DNA from: an uncultured bacterium
GTDB lineage: Bacteria > Cyanobacteriota > Vampirovibrionia > Gastranaerophilales > Gastranaerophilaceae
Length of the DNA stretch: 18,467 nucleotides
Direction of reading: 5' to 3'
Assembly (NCBI GenBank): GCA_900547585.1
Contig: URHD01000039.1
Span: 1-18,467, forward strand
This document shows positions 13,162 through 18,467 of the stretch, piece by piece (the stretch's first letter is position 1; every line of letters starts with the position of its first letter). The notes beneath the pieces are model-generated. The model was given only the letters and a program-made list of their open reading frames with translations. It did no database searches and had not been told where the DNA came from. The position numbers and the translations under genes were made by a program.

Positions 13162-13817
13162 AAATTAACGGACTAAGCTCAAAAGTCAGCAATAATATTA
13201 CATTTAAAGCGAATATTAAAAATTATAAAACTATAATGGAAAGCATTGCACATTCAGACAACTACTTTTATTCAACAGAACGAAAAGTTCATGATATGAA
13301 ATGCATAAAAGAAGCAGCACGGGAATTAAAAAAGGTTGGCGACCCTGATACTACACTTTTTCCGCTGCGAGTAACTTCAGACAGCGGCATAAATGGAATA
13401 TATCCGGGCGCTGGCGCTTATCATGACCTTATTTACAGAGTAGAGGTTACTAATAAAAAATTCCCGGGCATCATTTATAATGATAAATACAAAATTCCAA
13501 ATATCTCATCAGATAGCCCGATAATAGCCGTAGATTTCTTTAAACGTATTATGAATATACCTTATAATCGTACAACTCTGCAGGGTGATTGTTTAAAAAA
13601 TAATGTAAGAAAGATAGAAACAAGATTACTAAAGCATATTAGCAACCTTGCACAAAAAGATCCGCATGAAATACTCGAAATGTATAATGTTAAAGACAAA
13701 TACTGGGTTTCTATAGCAAATGAAGTTAAGGGATACATTCCATATACCTATCCGCATATTGAACAAGACAGAAAAATGTTTAACAAAAGCTATACAGAAT
13801 ATGTTTTAAGATATTAG
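13158..13817 (+). CDS. Hypothetical protein with N-terminal ITFKA motif
   Basis: A 219-residue protein with no family I recognise. The N-terminus is MKINGLSSKVSNN followed by ITFKAN (14-19), similar in layout to the 6653 protein. The rest is a mixed alpha/beta, Lys/Tyr/Ile-rich soluble protein with a charged first half (KCIKEAARELKKVGDPDT) and segments such as GIYPGAGAYHDLIYRVEVT. No signal peptide or membrane helix is evident. AAGGAAG at 13144-13150 precedes the ATG. The start overlaps the stop of the open frame upstream. Base composition is more AT-rich than prfA or pepP, which may indicate a lineage-specific or acquired gene. It converges on the tRNA. Confidence 0.72.
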   Translation: MKINGLSSKVSNNITFKANIKNYKTIMESIAHSDNYFYSTERKVHDMKCIKEAARELKKVGDPDTTLFPLRVTSDSGINGIYPGAGAYHDLIYRVEVTNKKFPGIIYNDKYKIPNISSDSPIIAVDFFKRIMNIPYNRTTLQGDCLKNNVRKIETRLLKHISNLAQKDPHEILEMYNVKDKYWVSIANEVKGYIPYTYPHIEQDRKMFNKSYTEYVLRY

Positions 13818-13827
13818 AAAAAAAACA

Positions 13828-13899
13828 AGCGGACGACGGGACTCGAACCCGCGACGTCAACCTTGGGAAGGTTGCATTCTACCACTGAATTACATCCGC
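13828..13899 (-). tRNA. tRNA-Gly (anticodon CCC)
   Basis: The minus strand folds as a complete cloverleaf. The acceptor GCGGATG pairs with CGTCCGC (one T-G pair). The D arm is ATTC/GAAT. The anticodon stem CAACC/GGTTG carries loop TTCCCAA with anticodon CCC. The variable loop is ACGTC, and the T arm contains TTCGAGT. The discriminator base is U, as usual for bacterial tRNA-Gly, and CCA is not encoded. A U-run follows the 3' end. TATATT six bases before the 5' end could be its -10, though no -35 is seen. Confidence 0.95.
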
Positions 13900-13910
13900 A
13901 TTTTGAATAT

Positions 13911-13942
13911 AAAAACCGCCGAAATGAAAATCGGCGGTTTTT
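13911..13942. terminator. Terminator after the LysM gene
   Basis: A perfect 12-bp stem, AAAAACCGCCGA (13911-13922) and TCGGCGGTTTTT (13931-13942), with an 8-nt loop. It lies 15 nt past the LysM stop codon on the minus strand, where the A-run gives the U tail. It separates that gene from the tRNA. Confidence 0.88.
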
Positions 13943-13957
13943 GTTAGAAAATAGTTC

Positions 13958-14509
13958 CTAATCCAGCGGTATTGTAAGGGTTTGTCCGATGGAAAGGGCA
14001 TTCGGGTTGGAAAGCTGGTTTGCTTCCATAAGTTTTGTAACTTTTGAGGGATCATACTTTCCGTAGAATCTAATAATAATGCCTTCCAGCGTGTCGCCGG
14101 ATTTGATTGTGTAAGTTTCAGAGCTTGTTGGTGCCGGTTTTTGGATATTGTCGGCAGGAATAATGGAAATCTGTGATTTGGCAGGTTTTTCACGTTTAAC
14201 AAGCTTTGTGGAAGACGAATTGTCAGACATTGAATCAGAGCTGAAACTCAAAAGCGCTGTCATAAGGAACATGCAGACAGCACCCGCAATAAAACCTACT
14301 GTGAGGTAAACTCCGGGAGATTTTTCTGATTTTTGACCGACTTTAAAGTTTTGCCATAGAACATCGAGTTCTTTTTCTTTTGAAGGTCTGATGTAAACAT
14401 TCGGAGCAGGATTTGATTCTTCTTTGAAAGAAGATTTTGCTCTCAATTCCTCAAGAAGCGCCATGCGCTCTTTGGATAAATTCGATCTGTGCAGTGTTGA
14501 GCTTTTCAT
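13958..14509 (-). CDS. Single-pass membrane protein with C-terminal LysM domain
   Basis: A 183-residue protein. Residues 1-65 are charged and cytoplasmic, 66-88 form one transmembrane helix (GVYLTVGFIAGAVCM onward), 90-130 are a Ser/Pro/Lys-rich linker, and 132-181 are a LysM domain (YTIKSGDTLEGIIIRFYG, then NPNALSIGQTLTIP). LysM domains bind peptidoglycan, so the protein probably ties the inner membrane to the wall. No hydrolase domain is present. GAGGT precedes the ATG closely, and a promoter is visible upstream. The gene is followed by a strong terminator. Confidence 0.88.
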   Translation of the reverse strand: MKSSTLHRSNLSKERMALLEELRAKSSFKEESNPAPNVYIRPSKEKELDVLWQNFKVGQKSEKSPGVYLTVGFIAGAVCMFLMTALLSFSSDSMSDNSSSTKLVKREKPAKSQISIIPADNIQKPAPTSSETYTIKSGDTLEGIIIRFYGKYDPSKVTKLMEANQLSNPNALSIGQTLTIPLD

Positions 14510-14536
14510 TTGACCTCACTTTGTTGCTTTTAATAC

Positions 14537-14566
14537 ATGATAGTCGGCAGGGAATCCGAAAGTCAA
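14537..14566 (-). promoter_or_regulatory. Promoter of the LysM gene
   Basis: On the minus strand TTGACT (14566-14561), an 18-bp spacer and TATCAT (14542-14537), about 28 nt before the ATG. The spacer contains GCCGAC by chance but no sigma-28 -35 at the right distance. Confidence 0.6.
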
Positions 14567-14700
14567 GAAATATTATAATATGTATAACATTTCTCAATAC
14601 TTTGGATTTCACATTTAAAAAATCCCGTTTTTCAGGATTGCATGAATATTTTAAAACCAAACAAAAATTTTTTTGCTATCCCTGTGCGTATAAATTAGGA

Positions 14701-15210
14701 CTATTGATCAGATTGTTTGTCATCTTTCATCAATTTTTCAAAATCGGACGGCTTTATGCTCTGGATAAAGTTTCGAAACTCCTGCGCTTCTTCCTCATCT
14801 TTTGCGCTGTCGCAGGAAACCGAACCATTCGCAAGCACATTTGCCGTAACAAAAATCGGCGCATCCACGCGGATAGAAACAGCAATTGCGTCAGACGGGC
14901 GTGCGTCAATTTCGAGTTCTTCGCCTTGTTCGTTTTTCAGGTAAATTATTGCAAAATAAGTTTCCTTATCGACGTCATTAATCTCAATTCTGTCGATAGA
15001 ATAGCCTGTTTTTTCAACGATATCGATGATTAAATCGTGCGTCATGGGGCGCGTAACGGTAATATTTTCAATTTTACGGATAATAGCACTTGCCTCAGCA
15101 GAGCCAATCCATATCGGAAGCGCCTTTCTATTTTGCAAATCGTGCAAAACCACAATCGGCGAGCCTGTGCGCGTATCGAGCGCTATTCCCATTACTTTCA
15201 TCTCAATCAT
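14701..15210 (-). CDS. Bifunctional nuclease (BFN, DUF151) family protein
   Basis: A 169-residue soluble protein of the DUF151 family, some members of which have DNase and RNase activity. Motifs in order: MIEMKVMGIALD (1-12), SPIVVLHD (17-24), LPIWIG (31-36), RPMTHDL (54-60), YFAIIYL (85-91) and DARPSDAIAVSIR (102-114), then PIFV. The C-terminal tail is acidic and probably carries no UvrB/UvrC motif. I chose the ATG at 15210 because family members begin at MIEM(K/R)V and because a TATAAT lies inside the longer frame that opens at 15255. There is no Shine-Dalgarno sequence before 15210. It is divergent from the parvulin gene and alone in its unit. Confidence 0.9.
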   Translation of the reverse strand: MIEMKVMGIALDTRTGSPIVVLHDLQNRKALPIWIGSAEASAIIRKIENITVTRPMTHDLIIDIVEKTGYSIDRIEINDVDKETYFAIIYLKNEQGEELEIDARPSDAIAVSIRVDAPIFVTANVLANGSVSCDSAKDEEEAQEFRNFIQSIKPSDFEKLMKDDKQSDQ

Positions 15211-15216
15211 AACGAC

Positions 15217-15245
15217 ATTATAGTCCAAAATAATCACTGCGTCTA
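15217..15245 (-). promoter_or_regulatory. Promoter six bases before the DUF151 start (leaderless?)
   Basis: On the minus strand TAGACG (4 of 6 to TTGACA), a 17-bp spacer and a perfect TATAAT (15222-15217), then 6 nt and ATG. Normal start-site spacing places the first transcribed base at or next to the A of the ATG. The same TATAAT-N6-ATG layout is seen before glnA. Confidence 0.5.
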
Positions 15246-15280
15246 CGCTGAACATACTATTTTTTTCATCAGCAATGCAT

Positions 15281-15286
15281 TATAAT
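15281..15286 (+). promoter_or_regulatory. -10 element of the parvulin gene
   Basis: A perfect TATAAT, with an expected start near 15293 and a leader of about 22 nt holding the ribosome binding site. No good -35 is seen. Confidence 0.45.
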
Positions 15287-15314
15287 AAATTTGTTATACA
15301 AACGGAGAAAAAAC

Positions 15315-15596
15315 ATGACACAGGTAAAAGCAAGCCACTTACTGGTAAGAACTGAAGACGAAGCAAAAAAGCTAAAAGAAGAAATCCTTGCAGGAAAACC
15401 CTTTGAAGACGTTGCAGCGGAAGTTTCTCTCTGTCCGTCAGGCGCAAATGGCGGCGATTTGGGCTTTTTTGGCAAAGGACAAATGGTAAAAGAATTCGAA
15501 GACGCTGCATTTTCAATGGAAATCGGCGAAGTTTCAGACCCGATTCAAACCCAGTTCGGCTGGCACCTTATTAAATTAACAGATAAAAGAGACTAA
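15315..15596 (+). CDS. Stand-alone parvulin-type peptidyl-prolyl isomerase
   Basis: A 93-residue single PpiC/rotamase domain that speeds cis/trans isomerisation at proline. Motifs are ASHLLV (6-11), GGDLGFFGKGQMV (46-58), FEDAAFSM (61-68) and FGWHLIKL (81-88). It has no signal peptide or SurA-type chaperone arms, so it is cytoplasmic, like E. coli PpiC (93 aa). The ATG at 15315 is chosen because CGGAG at 15303-15307 precedes it by 7 nt; an in-frame TTG at 15291 is not needed. A weak hairpin and 47 nt separate it from pepP. Confidence 0.93.
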   Translation: MTQVKASHLLVRTEDEAKKLKEEILAGKPFEDVAAEVSLCPSGANGGDLGFFGKGQMVKEFEDAAFSMEIGEVSDPIQTQFGWHLIKLTDKRD

Positions 15597-15604
15597 TGGC
15601 GTAA

Positions 15605-15633
15605 GGGCTGGCTCCGGTCAGCCCGCCCGTTTT
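15605..15633 (+). terminator. Weak terminator or attenuator between parvulin and pepP
   Basis: GGGCTG (15605-15610) pairs with CAGCCC (15619-15624) around an 8-nt loop, then GCCCGTTTT. The T-run is short and offset, so partial termination is more likely than a full stop. Confidence 0.35.
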
Positions 15634-15643
15634 AACAGGAACA

Positions 15644-17281
15644 ATGATTAAAAAACTAAGAAAATATCTCTCAGAAAACAGCCTTGACTATCTTCTGGTC
15701 AACACAACCGACGAATTTCTGGTTGAATACAACGAACTCACGAACTGCTCAAGATACTATCTAACAGGCTTTTCGGGCTCTACCGGTGACGCGCTGCTTT
15801 CAGAGGAAAATCTCTGGCAATTCGTGGACGGACGCTATCATGAGCAGGCTGACAAAGAAACCGACCCGAAAACCACGACAGTTGTTAAATTGCAGCTCGG
15901 CGAAAGTTTTCTTGAAAAAATGGTTGAATTAATCCCCGCAAATGCCGTTCTGGGAGTTGTTTCAAAGAAAATTTCCCTGAATTTTTACAAAGCACTGAAA
16001 AAAAAGTGCAGCGCAAAAAAAATCCAAATAAAAGCCCTTGATTTTGACCCAGTTGAAAAATTCGTTGAGCTGAAAACCGCTGACAGCAAAGAACCTGCCC
16101 GAAAAATCAGCACAAAAATCGCAGGTGTAAGCGCGGATGAAAAGTTTTTAAAAATCTCCAAAAAGCTGCGGAAAAAACAGGTTTACCTTGAAACAAATCT
16201 TGAAAATATCGCATATTTTACAAATTTGAGGCAGTATAAAACCCCGTTCAGTTCTGTTTTTAAGGCAAAACTGGCGATTTACAAAGAAAAAGCGGTAATT
16301 TTCACAGACGAAAAAATCGAAATCCCCGGTGAACGCTTTGAAACAAAGCCCATGTGCGAATTCAAAAGCTTTCTTCCGGAAAAATTCGAAGCTCTTTATG
16401 TTCCCTCGACGATTAATCTTGCGGATTTCAGGCTGATTAAGCAAAATTCTTCACCATTGCGGAAAAATCGGATTTCGTTGATGAAATCAATCAAAAATGA
16501 GGCGGAAATTGCGCATTTTAAAAAGAATTTTGAAAGAACCGACAAGGTCGTTGAAAAAATCGGGAAAATGATTGCAAAAAATGATGATTTGAACGAAGCT
16601 CAGCTCGCAGAAGAAGTCGAAAAAGGCTATCTGGAGCAGGGAGCGTGCCAGTTGAGCTTTAAAACCATCCTCGCAGCGGGCGCAAACTCCTCAATCATCC
16701 ACTATTCGCACCCGTCGCGTGACGTCAGGGTAAAAGAGGGCGATTTTGTGCTGCTTGACTGCGGCGGGCATTTTGAGGGCGGCTATTCGACTGATATCAC
16801 GAGAACTTTTATAAAAGGCGAGCCGGATGAGCTTCAAAAATGCGTTTACACAACGGTTTTGCGCATGTTTTTAAACGCTTATCATCATAAAGTTACCTCA
16901 AGAACAACCGGTGCAACGCTTGACAGGATTGCCCGAAAAATCGCAAAAAAATCGGGCTTGCTCGATGAAGGTTTCAATTTCAACCACGGTCTGGGACATG
17001 GTGTGGGCATAAATGTGCATGAAATGCCCCCGACAATTTCCTGCGGGGCGATGGGAAAGAAATTTCTCAAAGAAAACATGGTTTTCACAATCGAACCCGG
17101 GCTTTACAAGAGCGGTTTCGGTGGTGTAAGGCTTGAAAATACCGTTTATTTGACCAAAAAAGACGGTAATTTTGTTATACAATCGTTATCTAAGATGAAA
17201 TTTGAGCCAAAGTGCATCGACGAATCGCTTTTAAATGAACAAGAGAAAATCTGGCTCAAAAACTGGCAGGAACAAAAATGA
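15644..17281 (+). CDS. pepP: Xaa-Pro aminopeptidase (M24B)
   Basis: A cytoplasmic dinuclear-metal peptidase that removes an N-terminal residue preceding proline. It has 545 residues. Two N-terminal creatinase-like domains (about 1-135 and 150-270) precede the pita-bread catalytic domain (about 285-510). Probable metal ligands are D372 in LLDCGGHFEGGYSTDITRTF, D384 in the same motif, H452 in HGLGHGVGINVHE, E484 in FTIEPGLY and E498 in GVRLENT. H448 and H459 fit the accessory histidines. The two-subdomain N-terminus matches the longer (eukaryotic APP1-like) form more than the 440-residue E. coli PepP. AGGA lies shortly before the ATG. Its TGA overlaps the next ATG (ATGA), so translation is probably coupled. 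Confidence 0.93.
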   Translation: MIKKLRKYLSENSLDYLLVNTTDEFLVEYNELTNCSRYYLTGFSGSTGDALLSEENLWQFVDGRYHEQADKETDPKTTTVVKLQLGESFLEKMVELIPANAVLGVVSKKISLNFYKALKKKCSAKKIQIKALDFDPVEKFVELKTADSKEPARKISTKIAGVSADEKFLKISKKLRKKQVYLETNLENIAYFTNLRQYKTPFSSVFKAKLAIYKEKAVIFTDEKIEIPGERFETKPMCEFKSFLPEKFEALYVPSTINLADFRLIKQNSSPLRKNRISLMKSIKNEAEIAHFKKNFERTDKVVEKIGKMIAKNDDLNEAQLAEEVEKGYLEQGACQLSFKTILAAGANSSIIHYSHPSRDVRVKEGDFVLLDCGGHFEGGYSTDITRTFIKGEPDELQKCVYTTVLRMFLNAYHHKVTSRTTGATLDRIARKIAKKSGLLDEGFNFNHGLGHGVGINVHEMPPTISCGAMGKKFLKENMVFTIEPGLYKSGFGGVRLENTVYLTKKDGNFVIQSLSKMKFEPKCIDESLLNEQEKIWLKNWQEQK

Positions 17282-17670
17282 TTACACTAAATATCACAAG
17301 AATCGGCAAACGCACTAATATTCAATACATGACAACAGACAAAACAAGACATTTTGCAAAAAATTTTGCAAAAGAAATAATTTCCGCCGTACCAAAAACA
17401 CAGGGGCAGGAGATTAATATAGTTTTGAAAGACAAACCCGTAAGACGCATGCTGCGTGAGTTTGTAGAAATGAGTATTGACGATATGAAGCTGAATTTCA
17501 GCATGATTTTAAAAGGCGGAAAACCCTGGGAAAAACCTAAAAAAATTGAAAGCTATTTGAGCGGTGAAGAGTTCAGACTTATATCGCACGGAATAAAAAT
17601 CAACAAAAAAGAGGGTTCGTTTGTACAAAGAATCGCTTCCGCCCTGCAAAACCTCCAGAATAAAGGCTAA
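17278..17670 (+). CDS. Conserved-looking hypothetical protein coupled to pepP
   Basis: A 130-residue basic soluble protein with no family I can name. It starts with a strand (MITLNITRIG), continues with helix HFAKNFAKEIISAVP, then QEINIVLKDKPVRRMLREFVEMSIDDMKL, and ends with a charged helical tail, FVQRIASALQNLQNK. No signal peptide or membrane segment. The ATG overlaps the pepP stop, AGGA lies 6 nt before it within pepP, and the RNA methyltransferase starts 3 nt after its stop, so it is a true operon member. The neighbours suggest a housekeeping role, perhaps RNA- or ribosome-related, but nothing in the sequence proves it. Confidence 0.75.
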   Translation: MITLNITRIGKRTNIQYMTTDKTRHFAKNFAKEIISAVPKTQGQEINIVLKDKPVRRMLREFVEMSIDDMKLNFSMILKGGKPWEKPKKIESYLSGEEFRLISHGIKINKKEGSFVQRIASALQNLQNKG

Positions 17671-17673
17671 AAA

Positions 17674-18435
17674 ATGAAAAAAATCGAAAGTCTGTCAAAT
17701 CAGGAAATAAAAGAAACAGCAAAATTAGCGCAAAAAAAGTATAGAAACGCGCAGGGACTTTTTCTGCTTGAGGGTTACAAGCCGATTTTTGAGGCGTTCA
17801 GCGAGGGTGTTGGGATAAAAACCGTTTACACGACGGAAGAAAACCTTTCAAAATTCGATTTTATAAACGAAAAAATAACCCTTGTTACAGAACCGGTTCT
17901 TGAAAAAATCTCAACAACCGAAAGCATGCCCGAAGCCGTTGCTGTCGGGCGTCAGAGGGCATTTAAAATTGAAGAATTAAAAGAAAAACGCAGAATTGCG
18001 CTTCTTGAAAACATAAAAGACGCGGGCAACCTCGGAACGATACTGAGAAGCGCTGCCGCATTCGGATTCGACGGGGTGGTTCTTGCGGGCGACACGATTG
18101 ATATTTACAACCCGAAAGTTGTGCGCTCTGCTGTTGGCGGGCTTTTTAAGCTTCCGGTTGTGAAAGTCAACTCCCTAAATGACGCAAAATTCGACGGATT
18201 CAAATACATTGCGTCTGTTGTAAACCGTGAAAACGTCAAAAATCCTGAAAAAATCGACTATTCAGCGCCATTTGTGCTCATGCTGGGTTCAGAAGCCGAC
18301 GGGCTCACCGAAGAAGCGGTAAAAATGGCGGATATCCTCACAACAATCCCTATTTCGGAAAAAACCGAATCTCTGAACCTCAGCTGCGCCGCGTCGATTC
18401 TTTTTTATATTTCATCTAATCTAGTGTCGCCTTAG
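17674..18435 (+). CDS. TrmH/SpoU-family RNA 2'-O-methyltransferase
   Basis: A 253-residue SPOUT enzyme that methylates a ribose 2'-OH in rRNA or tRNA with S-adenosylmethionine. Residues 1-100 form the substrate-binding domain (KKYRNAQGLFLLEGYKPI). The knotted catalytic domain has motif 1 NIKDAGNLGTILRSAAAFG (N119, R125), motif 2 MLGSEADGLTEE (203-214) and motif 3 IPISEKTESLNLSCAASILF (225-244). The arrangement is closest to the rRNA methyltransferases of the RlmB/TrmH group; the exact target cannot be told. AAAGG precedes the ATG. The last five residues (NLVSP) and the stop codon are encoded by a repeat also found at 8491, so the native C-terminus was probably changed by repeat insertion. Confidence 0.92.
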   Translation: MKKIESLSNQEIKETAKLAQKKYRNAQGLFLLEGYKPIFEAFSEGVGIKTVYTTEENLSKFDFINEKITLVTEPVLEKISTTESMPEAVAVGRQRAFKIEELKEKRRIALLENIKDAGNLGTILRSAAAFGFDGVVLAGDTIDIYNPKVVRSAVGGLFKLPVVKVNSLNDAKFDGFKYIASVVNRENVKNPEKIDYSAPFVLMLGSEADGLTEEAVKMADILTTIPISEKTESLNLSCAASILFYISSNLVSP

Positions 18436-18467
18436 TCGATTCGCCTACGCGAACCGCCCAAGGCTCA
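18417..18467. repeat. Second copy of the TAATCTAGTGTC repeat, cut by window end
   Basis: 18417-18442 matches 8491-8516 at 24 of 26 positions. A stem-loop TTCGC/GCGAA (18440-18444 with 18449-18453) follows. The DNA beyond the shared 26 bp differs between the copies. It overlaps the end of the RNA methyltransferase gene. Confidence 0.65.

Noticed and set aside
14437..15033. 198-codon plus-strand frame
   Set aside because: Antisense to the LysM and DUF151 genes and their promoter; composition (Phe, Ile, Arg, Cys) is typical of a shadow frame.
15291..15314. TTG start for the parvulin at 15291
   Set aside because: CGGAG at 15303-15307 is positioned for the ATG at 15315, and the domain begins right after that ATG.

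Overview
The window is AT-rich chromosomal DNA from a diderm, flagellated bacterium. Evidence for this is an OmpH/Skp periplasmic chaperone, a flagellin, flagellar sigma-28 promoters, a REC-HD-GYP c-di-GMP phosphodiesterase and a bifunctional-nuclease (DUF151) protein. Gene content, codon style and small proteins that begin MK[IV]N and carry an N-terminal TF[KG]A motif suggest a non-photosynthetic relative of Cyanobacteria (Vampirovibrionia/Melainabacteria, perhaps gut Gastranaerophilales). That placement is inference from remembered families and not a search result.

Layout. 1-161: start of glutamine synthetase (minus, cut by the window edge). 293-2035: a small STAS-like protein and a membrane-anchored repeat protein. 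2036-2384: two palindromic repeat elements. 2385-4278: prfA and a ZIP-family metal transporter. 4307-4383: a long perfect hairpin. 4476-5339 (minus): flagellin with its own sigma-28 promoter, a 5'UTR hairpin and flanking 13-bp inverted repeats. 5579-6139 (minus): an EF-hand protein. 6653-6982: a small unknown protein. 7092-7177: a second long perfect hairpin. 7367-8488: REC-HD-GYP protein under a sigma-28-like promoter. 8491-8655: GC-rich repeat. 8774-9232: OmpH/Skp. 9276-12236 (minus): a 986-residue protein ending in a kinase-like domain and preceded by a perfect sigma-28 promoter. 12466-12867: rhodanese-like protein. 12961-13817: a gene remnant and an unknown protein. 13828-13899 (minus): tRNA-Gly(CCC). 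13958-15210 (minus): LysM protein and DUF151 nuclease. 15315-18435: parvulin, Xaa-Pro aminopeptidase, a hypothetical protein and a TrmH/SpoU RNA methyltransferase, mostly in one operon.

Main result. Three separate transcription units have promoters fitting TAAAGTTW-N11/12-GCCG-type sigma-28 sites: flagellin, the HD-GYP phosphodiesterase and the large kinase-like protein. This points to a flagellar regulon that includes a c-di-GMP output and a previously unremarked protein. The large protein has no Sec signal, contains Ala/Gly-rich hydrophobic segments, and ends in a kinase fold with an apparently intact G-loop, catalytic Asp/Lys/Asn and DYG. It is a candidate effector that could leave the cell through the flagellar export apparatus. 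The flagellin transcript also has a 5' hairpin whose loop is perfectly complementary, over 13 nt, to the 3'UTR next to the terminator. That suggests long-range mRNA pairing or, less likely, an invertible cassette.
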